Origin: Rheinheimera lutimaris | GTDB lineage: Bacteria; Pseudomonadota; Gammaproteobacteria; Enterobacterales; Alteromonadaceae | Direction of reading: 5' to 3' | Assembly (NCBI RefSeq): GCF_013283795.1 | Contig: NZ_JABSOD010000003.1 | Location: forward strand, 124,001 to 188,000 | DNA: 64,000 nt | Part shown: piece by piece, positions 10,568-17,913 of the stretch | Layout of the letters: every line of letters begins with the position of its first letter | How positions within the stretch are numbered: the first letter of the stretch is position 1 | The notes under the pieces: generated by a model | Seen by the model: the letters and a program-made list of their open reading frames with translations, nothing else | Databases searched by the model: none | What the model was told of the DNA's origin: nothing | Made by a program: the position numbers and the translations under genes

Positions 10568-10707
10568 ATAATCGTTTCCTTTTAGGCAAAACGCGCTGAG
10601 GATATTCCCGACGCGTTATTCAGTGATGTCAGCTTAAGCCGTTACGCTTGCAGTTAGAACTCAGCTCTTTTACCATCAGCCATCATATTTCTGATGGCTG
10701 GGGTTTT

Positions 10708-11610
10708 ATGTCGTACTTTGTGCAATTACGTACCTTTGTCGAAGTGTATCGCTGCGGCACTATTACCAAAGCCGCCGCTAACCTGGGCTTGTCACAGCCG
10801 GCCGCTACCGCGCATATTCAAAGCATTGAGTCATTGGTGGGTTTTGCCTTATTTGAGCGCAAAGCCCGCGGGGTAGAACCCACCGCCGCCGCGCACGATT
10901 TAGCACTGCAGGTGTCCACGCATTTAGATGCAGTAGAGCAAAAACTGGCTTCGGTGCGTAATCGCAGTAATGCGGTATACGGCACACTGAACATTGCAGG
11001 CCCGGCGGAATATATCAGCCATATTGCCGGCGCACAGTTTGCAAACTTACTGCAAGCCGGTGAGGTAAACCTGGTGGTGCATATTGGTAATAAAGACCGT
11101 ATTTACCAGTTGCTGGCCGACGGCACGGCTGAGCTGGCCATTACCGCCTCAACGCCGGATCCGGCGGTATATGACTACCAGATTATTGATAGCGAGCGGC
11201 TGATGCTGGTAGCCAACCGTTTTACCGGCGCACAGCTGTCACAACAGGCACTTAGCGCAGAGCAGCTGCGGTTATACCCGGTGGTCAGCTACGACCCCAC
11301 CCTGCCGCTGATCCGCCATTACTTTAATGCGGTGTTTAACGATAACTGCCAATCGCCAATTGCGGCTATTTGTCCCGATATCCGCGCCATTGCCGGTATT
11401 GTAAAAGCCGGCATTGGCTACAGCGTACTGCCGGATTACTTATGCCGCGAGGCGATAAAAAATGCCGGGTTAGTGCAATTAGGTCAGCCCGGGCCAGAGA
11501 ACTTTATTTATCTGGTATGGCGCAAAGGTGCCCTTAAGCACCCGCGCGTTAGCTACGCCAAAGATATCCTGATGGCGTTTGCCAATTTAAATAAATATGC
11601 CGCCAGCTAA
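10708..11610 (+). CDS. LysR-family transcriptional regulator
   Basis: A 300-residue regulator with an N-terminal winged helix-turn-helix (about residues 4-62: FVQLRTFVEVYRCGTITKAA, then LGLSQPAATAHIQSIE) and a C-terminal periplasmic-binding-type effector domain (about 90-295). I place the start at ATG 10708: the alternative TTG at 10648 adds 20 residues not typical of LysR proteins, whereas 10708 puts the HTH at the usual distance. It is divergent from the DJ-1-like/alcohol dehydrogenase pair, which it probably controls. The inducer is unknown. Confidence 0.9.
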   Translation: MSYFVQLRTFVEVYRCGTITKAAANLGLSQPAATAHIQSIESLVGFALFERKARGVEPTAAAHDLALQVSTHLDAVEQKLASVRNRSNAVYGTLNIAGPAEYISHIAGAQFANLLQAGEVNLVVHIGNKDRIYQLLADGTAELAITASTPDPAVYDYQIIDSERLMLVANRFTGAQLSQQALSAEQLRLYPVVSYDPTLPLIRHYFNAVFNDNCQSPIAAICPDIRAIAGIVKAGIGYSVLPDYLCREAIKNAGLVQLGQPGPENFIYLVWRKGALKHPRVSYAKDILMAFANLNKYAAS

Positions 11611-11678
11611 CCGCTTTGCCAACGAAAACCGCGGGAATTGCGATACACTTAGCTGCAAGTATTTGTTAAGGAGCCGCT

Positions 11679-12905
11679 ATGCCACGTTATTCTGCTGAAT
11701 TTATTAAAGAGATGCCCAAGTCTGATTTACACCTGCATCTGGATGGCAGCCTGCGCCTTAGCAGCTTAATTGAGATGGCCAAGCGCACCGGCACCAAGCT
11801 GCCTGCAGACACCGTGGAAGGCTTAAAACAGCTGGTGTTTAAAGAAAAATACAACAACCTGGGTGAATACCTGCACTGTTTTCAGTACACCTGTGCTGTG
11901 CTGCGCGATATGCAGAACTTAGAACGTGCCGCTTATGAACTGGCAATAGACAACCAACTGGAAGGCGTAAACTATATTGAAGTGCGCTTTGCGCCACAGT
12001 TGTTAATAGATCTGCCCAACGGCATCGACTTTGACCGTGTTATGCATGCTGTGAATGACGGTTTAAAGCGCGCTATGCAGGAATACAATGCCACTGAGGT
12101 GGTGCTGAGCGGCCAAAAACCGCCTTTTGCTTACGGCATTATTAACTGCGCCATGCGGATGTTTGGCGACAAAGGCTTCTCGCCGTACTACACCAATCTG
12201 TTTCAACTGATGCGCGATTTTGCGCCGATGGACGTAATAAAACTGGCAGCAATGGAGCTGGTGCGCGCCAGTGTGCGGCTGCGCGACGAAGCGGGTGTTC
12301 CTATCGTCGGGCTGGATTTAGCCGGCCAGGAAAGTGGCTATCCGGCCGGTAAGTTTAAAGAAGTGTATGAATACGCCCATCAGCACTTTTTACTGAAAAC
12401 CCTGCACGCCGGTGAAGCCTATGGCGCTGAAAGCGTATTTGAAGCCATTACCGAATGCTATGCCGACCGTATCGGCCATGGTTATTCAATGTTTATCCCG
12501 GAAATGATTTCGCACCCCGACATCAGTGATAAAGCCGCTTATATCCGCAACCTGGCCTCTTATATTGCCGATAAGCGCATCGCGATAGAAGTGTGCTTAA
12601 CCAGTAACCTGCAAACTAACCCCGCTATCAGCGATATTAAGCAGCATAAATTTAAAGATATGCTGGATAACCGCATTGCTACCGTTATTTGCACCGACAA
12701 CCGGCTGGTGTCTAACACCACAGTGAGCAAAGAATACCAACTGGCACTGGATAACTTTGATATTCCGCTTAAGCGCTTAAAAGACATGGTGGCTTACGGT
12801 TTTAAAAAGAGCTTTTTTCCGGGGACCTATGTGGAAAAACGTGAATATGCCAAGCACTGCCTGGAATATTTTGACCGCGTAGCGAAACGTTATGGATTTA
12901 TCTGA
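11679..12905 (+). CDS. add: Adenosine deaminase family protein
   Basis: A zinc amidohydrolase converting adenosine to inosine. Its 408 residues exceed the about 333 of E. coli Add. Zinc and catalytic residues are visible in LHLHLDGSLR (two His, about residues 17-19), LHAGEAYG (His and catalytic Glu), RIGHGY (His) and VICTDNRLVSNTT (Asp). The second acidic residue of the usual TDD is Asn here, as in some other bacterial members; this could alter substrate preference, so adenine or another nucleoside remains possible. Start is ATG with AAGGAG upstream. Cytoplasmic, monocistronic. Confidence 0.88.
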   Translation: MPRYSAEFIKEMPKSDLHLHLDGSLRLSSLIEMAKRTGTKLPADTVEGLKQLVFKEKYNNLGEYLHCFQYTCAVLRDMQNLERAAYELAIDNQLEGVNYIEVRFAPQLLIDLPNGIDFDRVMHAVNDGLKRAMQEYNATEVVLSGQKPPFAYGIINCAMRMFGDKGFSPYYTNLFQLMRDFAPMDVIKLAAMELVRASVRLRDEAGVPIVGLDLAGQESGYPAGKFKEVYEYAHQHFLLKTLHAGEAYGAESVFEAITECYADRIGHGYSMFIPEMISHPDISDKAAYIRNLASYIADKRIAIEVCLTSNLQTNPAISDIKQHKFKDMLDNRIATVICTDNRLVSNTTVSKEYQLALDNFDIPLKRLKDMVAYGFKKSFFPGTYVEKREYAKHCLEYFDRVAKRYGFI

Positions 12906-12929
12906 ATAAAATCAATAATATAAGAGTTG

Positions 12930-12947
12930 TGTCGCCAAAAACATACA
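12930..12947 (+). promoter_or_regulatory. Candidate GlrR upstream activating site 1
   Basis: TGTC-N10-TACA matches 7 of 8 positions of the GlrR-type consensus TGTC-N10-GACA. It lies about 170 nt upstream of the sigma-54 promoter at 13096-13113 and shares the internal GCCAAA with site 2. Confidence 0.5.
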
Positions 12948-12994
12948 GTGTAACCAATTGATAAATAACAACTTTATTTTTTAGGCAAATTAAC

Positions 12995-13012
12995 TGTTGC
13001 CAAACAGCGACA
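12995..13012 (+). promoter_or_regulatory. Candidate GlrR upstream activating site 2
   Basis: TGTT-N10-GACA matches 7 of 8 positions of TGTC-N10-GACA. It lies within a longer palindrome, with AACTGT on the left and ACAGTT on the right. It is centred about 95 nt upstream of the sigma-54 -24 element, a normal distance for an NtrC-family activator. Confidence 0.55.
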
Positions 13013-13095
13013 GTTAATTTTCCCGCCGCGCACCAACACCGCACAAAACAATTCTAAACACCTGATTAATAATGACAATTAATCATAATTCAAAG

Positions 13096-13113
13096 TTGGC
13101 ACAGCCCCTGCAT
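13096..13113 (+). promoter_or_regulatory. Sigma-54 (RpoN) promoter
   Basis: TTGGCACAGCCCCTGCAT carries the invariant GG and GC doublets exactly 12 nt apart (-24/-12) and otherwise follows TGGCAC-N5-TTGCW closely. Transcription would start near 13122-13125, giving an RNA with a structured leader and then the 66-codon gene. The only sigma-54 activator in the window, GlrR, is encoded 2.5 kb downstream. Confidence 0.78.
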
Positions 13114-13135
13114 TACCTATTGTAAGCGACGCTAC

Positions 13136-13193
13136 AGGAGAATGTCGCAAGCGCAATCAGATACAGCAGAAACTGCCTTTGCCACATTCTCCT
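13136..13193 (+). ncRNA. Structured leader or small RNA element with a 10-bp stem
   Basis: AGGAGAATGT (13136-13145) pairs perfectly with ACATTCTCCT (13184-13193), enclosing a smaller GCAG-AAA-CTGC hairpin (13166-13176); TTTT follows after one more base. It starts within about 15 nt of the predicted sigma-54 start site. It could be a short regulatory RNA ending in a weak terminator, or a structured 5' UTR of the next gene. I see no resemblance to GlmY. Confidence 0.4.
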
Positions 13194-13249
13194 TTTAACC
13201 GTCTTAACGCAGCCAAACGAAGTAAAGGCTGCACCTTACGGAGGTTGTT

Positions 13250-13450
13250 ATGGACTTTTTCTTACTGGGTACAGTGTTATTTTTACTGGCGAATGTAGCG
13301 ATAGTAGTCACTATGCTGCGCCGCGTTAATCTGAACAATGACAGTGTACTGGCTTGGGAACAGGCGCAAACAACGGCAACCCAACCGGTATTTGCTCAAC
13401 CACGCCCGGTTATACAGTATCAACCGGAGTATATGGCTAAAGCGGCTTAA
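13250..13450 (+). CDS. Small single-span membrane protein, unrecognised
   Basis: A 66-residue protein. Residues about 3-24 are one hydrophobic span (FFLLGTVLFLLANVAIVVTML), then RR (inside-positive, so the tail is probably cytoplasmic) and a polar Gln/Pro/Ala-rich tail of about 38 residues. Start is ATG with GGAGG 8 nt upstream (tacggaggttgtt). The only promoter visible is the sigma-54 promoter 130 nt upstream, and two terminators follow at once, so it is a stand-alone unit. I do not recognise the family. The position suggests a GlrR-controlled envelope-stress effector. Confidence 0.7.
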   Translation: MDFFLLGTVLFLLANVAIVVTMLRRVNLNNDSVLAWEQAQTTATQPVFAQPRPVIQYQPEYMAKAA

Positions 13451-13476
13451 GCCGTTTTAGCTGACGATCCCATGAG

Positions 13477-13500
13477 TTCAGCGGCTTTCGCTGAATTTTT
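13477..13500 (+). terminator. Intrinsic terminator 1 after the small membrane protein gene
   Basis: TTCAGCG and CGCTGAA form a 7-bp stem with a 5-nt loop, followed by TTTTT. Confidence 0.75.
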
Positions 13501-13502
13501 GC

Positions 13503-13533
13503 AAGGCCGGAACCCCACCGGCCTTTTTTTTTT
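13503..13533 (+). terminator. Intrinsic terminator 2 (strong)
   Basis: AAGGCCGG pairs with CCGGCCTT around AACCCCA, followed by a run of 10 T. Together with the preceding hairpin it insulates glrK from the sigma-54 transcript. Confidence 0.92.
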
Positions 13534-13583
13534 GCCGCTAAAATAGGGTATGCTTAGCGCCCTTGCGGCTAAGACAGAACATT

Positions 13584-15002
13584 ATGCGCTTTTCAATTCA
13601 AACGGCTTCGTTACGCCAACTGGTATTGCTGAGTTTCTTTCTCGCCTTAATTCCGGTGGCAGTATTGATGTGGCAAAGCCACAAAGCCTTAAGTGGTGTA
13701 AGCCGCAATGCGGTAACGGAAGCAGAATCCTCTGTCGCCAGTGTGCGCCGTGCTGAAAACATGCAAAACCTGGTGGTGGATATTGAGCGGGCGGTGCGCC
13801 AGCATGCGGTGGTAAAAACCGATGCACTGGCCCGGGTTGCCCGCAGCCACCTCGACAGCTACGGTACCCTGTTACAGCAAGTGTGTGACAATATTGGCCA
13901 ACCACAACTGTGCCGGCAACAACAGTATCAACTGACACTGTTGCTGGATAACTTTGCCAGCCTGACCGGGCCGCAGCTGGAACCGGTGGTACAACAGTTT
14001 CGCCAACAACAGCAGCAACTCACGCAACAAATTTGGCTGCTGCTGGAGCAAAATCTGCAGCAACAGCAACGCTTTGTAGTAGAAAGCCAACAACAGCTGG
14101 CCTGGCAAACGGTAGCACTGGTGTTATTAACACTGCTGCTGGTGCTATGGGCGTCGGGGCGTATTACCGCGCCGGTGCGCAAGCTGGATAAGATGATCCG
14201 CGCTATCGGTCAGCAACATCAGTTCCCGGATGAAAAACTTACCGGCCCGCGTGAGCTGACCGAATTAGGTGAACAGCTGCGCTGGCTCAGCTCACGTTTA
14301 CAACAATTAGAGGCACTGCGGCTGATTTTACTGCGCCATGCCTCGCATGAGCTAAAAACACCGCTGTCCAGTATTCGCGAAGGCTGCGCCTTGTTAAGCG
14401 AACAGTTGGTAGGGCCATTAAATAAACAGCAACTGGAAGTGGTAGGCTTGCTTAATGGCAGCGCCGACCGGCTGAGTGTATTAACCGAGCAATTACTGGA
14501 CTACAACCGCTTATTGCAACAGGCTAAACCAGAGCCAGACTGGCATTCGCCGCAGCAATTGTTTACCGACTGCTTTAACGACCATGCCTTGTCATTACAA
14601 CAACGCGGCCAAAGTATCGAGCTAAGCTGTCAGTTAAGTGCAATTTATACCGACGCCACCCTGTTCCGGCGTATACTGGACAACCTGATTAATAATGCTC
14701 AGGCCTATGGCGGCCAGGACAGCCCGGTATGGGTAAAACTGTACCAACAAGAGCACCAACTGGTGTTAGATGTTGCCAATAACGGCAACCCGATACCCAC
14801 CGCATTGCGGGAGAAACTGTTTGAGCCGTTTCAGCGTGGCACTACTGCGCGTTTTGACGCAGTGCAAGGCTCCGGTTTAGGCTTGTCGATAGTGGCAGAT
14901 TGTGCGCGCCTGTTAGGTGGCCACGCCGACATTGTTGATGTAATTTATGCCGACGTCTGTATTCGGGTGCGGCTCCCCTTGTTAGAGGAAAAAAACGCAT
15001 GA
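13584..15002 (+). CDS. glrK: Sensor histidine kinase GlrK (QseE)
   Basis: A 472-residue inner-membrane kinase (E. coli GlrK 475). TM1 lies at about 9-29 and TM2 at about 173-190, flanking a Gln-rich, helical periplasmic domain; a HAMP-like linker follows. The phosphorylated His is in LLRHASHELKTPLSS (about 255), the N box is RRILDNLINNAQAYGG (about 362) and the G box GSGLGLSIVADCARL (about 430). I start at ATG 13584, since the TTG at 13563 only adds 7 residues and lacks support. It overlaps qseG by 4 nt. Partner identity is clear from gene order with GlrR. Confidence 0.92.
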   Translation: MRFSIQTASLRQLVLLSFFLALIPVAVLMWQSHKALSGVSRNAVTEAESSVASVRRAENMQNLVVDIERAVRQHAVVKTDALARVARSHLDSYGTLLQQVCDNIGQPQLCRQQQYQLTLLLDNFASLTGPQLEPVVQQFRQQQQQLTQQIWLLLEQNLQQQQRFVVESQQQLAWQTVALVLLTLLLVLWASGRITAPVRKLDKMIRAIGQQHQFPDEKLTGPRELTELGEQLRWLSSRLQQLEALRLILLRHASHELKTPLSSIREGCALLSEQLVGPLNKQQLEVVGLLNGSADRLSVLTEQLLDYNRLLQQAKPEPDWHSPQQLFTDCFNDHALSLQQRGQSIELSCQLSAIYTDATLFRRILDNLINNAQAYGGQDSPVWVKLYQQEHQLVLDVANNGNPIPTALREKLFEPFQRGTTARFDAVQGSGLGLSIVADCARLLGGHADIVDVIYADVCIRVRLPLLEEKNA

Positions 15003-15613
15003 AAAGCGGATTTATTATTAGCCTGCTGCTGTTATTAAACGGCTGCCAGTTGCTTGTACCACCACCGCCACCGGATACCACACCGGCAGAGCCGGTGGTA
15101 CAACCGGAACCGTCAACGCCCACCTTGCCGGAACCGGAGCCGGTGGCAACACCACTGGCCATAGCCGATGATGCCGCTACACTGCAAGCCTGGGTAAACT
15201 ACCGCGCAGCGATGTTAGGCCGGATGAATGAAGAGCGCGATAACCTGCTGGCAGACACCAGCCAGGATGAAATATGGGCGCTGAAACGCACTATTTTACA
15301 ACTTCACCCGGACACACCCTATTTAACCCGGTTGCGGGTGCAAATGCAGTCGGCTGAGCAATTAGCGCAGCTGCCGGCGCCGTTAGCCGCCTTGCTCAGC
15401 TGGGATCTGGCATTTAATCAAAAGCTGCTGGAAGCCGAGTCGGCGGTAAGCGCATTAACAAGGCTTAATGCCCAGCAGCATGACAACCTGGAACGACTGC
15501 AAAAGACCAACAAAGAGTTACAAAAGAAGATAGATGCGCTGACGCAAATAGAAGCGCAGCTAAATCAGCCGGTACAGGTTCCCCAACCGGAGGACAATAA
15601 TGGCCAGCCCTAA
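14999..15613 (+). CDS. qseG: QseG-like outer membrane lipoprotein
   Basis: A 204-residue lipoprotein with signal peptide and lipobox LLNGC (Cys16). A Pro-rich segment (about 19-45) is followed by helices and a coiled coil (about 150-185: LERLQKTNKELQKKIDAL). In enterobacteria QseG links the outer membrane to GlrK and modulates the kinase. The sequence is divergent and the call rests mainly on gene order between glrK and glrR and on lipoprotein character. It overlaps both neighbours (4 nt with glrK, 14 nt with glrR). Confidence 0.8.
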   Translation: MKSGFIISLLLLLNGCQLLVPPPPPDTTPAEPVVQPEPSTPTLPEPEPVATPLAIADDAATLQAWVNYRAAMLGRMNEERDNLLADTSQDEIWALKRTILQLHPDTPYLTRLRVQMQSAEQLAQLPAPLAALLSWDLAFNQKLLEAESAVSALTRLNAQQHDNLERLQKTNKELQKKIDALTQIEAQLNQPVQVPQPEDNNGQP

Positions 15614-16949
15614 ACCACGCTTGCTGCTGGTAGACGACGACCCCAGCTTACTGCGCCTGCTCACGCTGCGCCTCGAAGGTGAAGGTTATCAGGTGATCAG
15701 TGCCGACTCAGCCGAGGCCGCCTTACCGTTACTGGGCAAAAACAGCGTTGATGTTGTGCTAAGCGATCTGCGTATGCCGGGACTGGATGGCATGAGCCTG
15801 TTTGACGAAATAGCTAAACGCTATCCCGGTTTGCCGGTGGTACTTATGACCGCACACGGTTCTATTCCGGAGGCCGTTGCCGCCACTCAGCGTGGTGTGT
15901 TCGGCTTTTTAACCAAGCCACTTAACACCAATGAGCTGCGCGATATTCTGCAAAATGCGGTGCACCAATCGGTGCCGGAACAAGCCGGCTGGCGCGCCGA
16001 CATTATTACCCGCAGCAAGTTAATGGAAGATGTGCTGGAGCAAAGCTACCGTGTGGCGCAGCGCGATGTCAGTGTGTTGATCACCGGCGCCAGCGGCACC
16101 GGTAAAGAACTGTTGGCTAAAGCCATTCACAACGCCAGCCCGCGCGCCGGCAAACCCTTTGTAGCAATAAACTGTGGTGCCCTGCCGGAACATTTGCTGG
16201 AATCTGAACTGTTTGGCCATACCAAAGGGGCTTTTACCGGGGCAGTAACAGAGCACGGCGGTTTGTTTCGTGAGGCCGATGGTGGCACGCTGTTTTTAGA
16301 TGAAATTGGTGATATGCCGGTGTCGCTGCAGGTTAAATTGTTACGGGCTTTACAGGAACGGCAGATCCGCCCGGTGGGCAGCGCTAAAACTATCCCCATT
16401 AATGTGCGGGTGCTGTCGGCCACACACCGCGACTTACAGCAGGCGATGGCCGATGGCAGCTTTCGTGAAGATTTATACTACCGGCTGAACGTAGTTAACC
16501 TGCAATTGCCCACCCTGGAACAACGGCCGGAAGATATCCCGCTGTTGGCCCGCCATGTGTTGCAACTCAGCGTTGAACGTCATCAGGTAGATGTCACCCG
16601 TTTTTCTGATGATGCCATGCAGTTGCTGGCGACCGCCAAATGGCCGGGTAATGTGCGCCAACTGGTTAACGTAGTAGAACAATGTGTTGCCTTAACCCAC
16701 AGCCCGGTAATCGGTGCGGCCCAGGTAGAGCAAGCATTGTCACAAGACAGCAGCTACTGGCCCAGCCTGACCGAAGCACGCGATCAGTTTGAGCGACAAT
16801 ACCTAATCCGGGTGCTGCAAATGACTGAAGGTAACGTTACGCGGGCCGCCGAGCTGGCCGGGCGCAACCGCACCGACTTTTATAAATTATTGAAAAAGCA
16901 CGAACTCAGCGCCGCGCAGGTAGCTGAACAAGGCGATGAAATCGAGTAA
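15600..16949 (+). CDS. glrR: Sigma-54-dependent response regulator GlrR (QseF)
   Basis: A 449-residue NtrC-family activator (E. coli GlrR 444). The receiver domain has the acidic pair VDDD, phospho-acceptor Asp56 in LSDLRMPG and the switch residues MTAHG and LTKP. The AAA+ domain has Walker A GASGTGKE (about 163) and the sigma-54-contacting loop GAFTGA (about 210). A Fis-type HTH (about 410-440: VTRAAELAGRNRTDFYKLLKK) ends the protein. It is phosphorylated by GlrK and activates sigma-54 promoters; the only one visible nearby drives the 66-residue membrane protein gene. Confidence 0.95.
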   Translation: MASPKPRLLLVDDDPSLLRLLTLRLEGEGYQVISADSAEAALPLLGKNSVDVVLSDLRMPGLDGMSLFDEIAKRYPGLPVVLMTAHGSIPEAVAATQRGVFGFLTKPLNTNELRDILQNAVHQSVPEQAGWRADIITRSKLMEDVLEQSYRVAQRDVSVLITGASGTGKELLAKAIHNASPRAGKPFVAINCGALPEHLLESELFGHTKGAFTGAVTEHGGLFREADGGTLFLDEIGDMPVSLQVKLLRALQERQIRPVGSAKTIPINVRVLSATHRDLQQAMADGSFREDLYYRLNVVNLQLPTLEQRPEDIPLLARHVLQLSVERHQVDVTRFSDDAMQLLATAKWPGNVRQLVNVVEQCVALTHSPVIGAAQVEQALSQDSSYWPSLTEARDQFERQYLIRVLQMTEGNVTRAAELAGRNRTDFYKLLKKHELSAAQVAEQGDEIE

Positions 16950-16955
16950 ACTTTT

Positions 16956-17312
16956 ATGACTGCAATCACACCACCAGATGCGCATCTTATTGATGATGAA
17001 CATAACCCTGAACTGATAAAAGCCAAAATTATCAGCGAAACCGCACGAATTAACTGGCTGGAGCTACAAAAGTTCTATGCCGCAGGTTCAGTGATCAGCG
17101 TAGAGCCTACACTGGATCTGGTTGAAGCTGCTTTTGCCTTTAGCTGCGATGATAAGGCACTGGTGGCTGATTGGCTGGCCGGTGGTCTGCTGGGCCGCAC
17201 TACAGAGCAGCAGGCGCAGCTATGGTTTAATAATAAAACCGAATTGTGGGCAGTGGTGATTTCCCCCTGGGTGTTGGTGCAACATAAACCGCTGGCTAAC
17301 GAGCTGAACTAA
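16956..17312 (+). CDS. DUF2288 family protein
   Basis: A 118-residue soluble protein matching the DUF2288 pattern: INWLELQKFYAAGSVISVEP, LDLVEAAFAFS, and WAVVISPWVLVQHKPL near the C-terminus. Function is unknown. It starts 6 nt after glrR, so it is probably the last gene of the glrK-qseG-glrR transcript. Confidence 0.75.
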   Translation: MTAITPPDAHLIDDEHNPELIKAKIISETARINWLELQKFYAAGSVISVEPTLDLVEAAFAFSCDDKALVADWLAGGLLGRTTEQQAQLWFNNKTELWAVVISPWVLVQHKPLANELN

Positions 17313-17361
17313 AGCTCTGCTACACTGAAGCTAACCTATTGTACTTAAAGGCAAACAGACA

Positions 17362-17913
17362 ATGACTGATCTGTATAAAAAAAGCAGCAGCTCCCGCGTT
17401 ACATTGTCGCAGCTGATGCTGCCATCACACTCTAATTTCAGCGGTAAAATTCATGGTGGCTATTTGTTGTCCTTGATGGATCAAATTGCCTTTGCCTGTG
17501 GTTCTAAGTTCAGTGGTAAATACTGCGTCACCGCCTCGGTCGACCGGGTAGACTTTTTAAACCCGATTGAAGTCGGCGAGCTGGTAACGTTAAAAGCCTC
17601 GGTGATTTTCGTTGGCAACAGCTCTATGGTGGTGGGTATTCGCGTGGAAGCGCAAAACATCCAAACCGGCAAAATAAAGCACTGTAATTCATCTTATTTC
17701 AGCATGATTGCCAAAGATGAACAGGGTAATAACGTGCGGGTGCCGCGGCTGATTTTAACCAGCAAAGAAGAAGTGCTGCGCTTTGTTAAAACCACACAGC
17801 GGTTAAAGCTACGCCACAGCTATGCTGAACTGTGCGCCGACTTTGACGGTGATATGCAACAGGCTATAACGCAGATCACCGCCAATTATCAGGTACAGGT
17901 GCAGTTGGGTTAG
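17362..17913 (+). CDS. Acyl-CoA thioesterase (hotdog fold, YciA/BFIT type)
   Basis: A 183-residue hotdog thioesterase hydrolysing acyl-CoA. The signature HGGYLLSLMDQIAFACGSKFSG (about residues 31-52) gives the active-site helix with Asp, and VTASVDRVDFLNPIEVGELVTL is the conserved central region. The C-terminal tail (about 130-183) is longer than in YciA. Substrate chain length cannot be told. Its stop codon overlaps the stop of the convergent gamma-glutamyltransferase gene. Confidence 0.88.
   Translation: MTDLYKKSSSSRVTLSQLMLPSHSNFSGKIHGGYLLSLMDQIAFACGSKFSGKYCVTASVDRVDFLNPIEVGELVTLKASVIFVGNSSMVVGIRVEAQNIQTGKIKHCNSSYFSMIAKDEQGNNVRVPRLILTSKEEVLRFVKTTQRLKLRHSYAELCADFDGDMQQAITQITANYQVQVQLG

Noticed and set aside
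13096-13193. GlmY sRNA homologue downstream of the sigma-54 promoter
   Set aside because: The regulation would fit, but I see no sequence resemblance to GlmY or GlmZ; kept only as a generic structured element.
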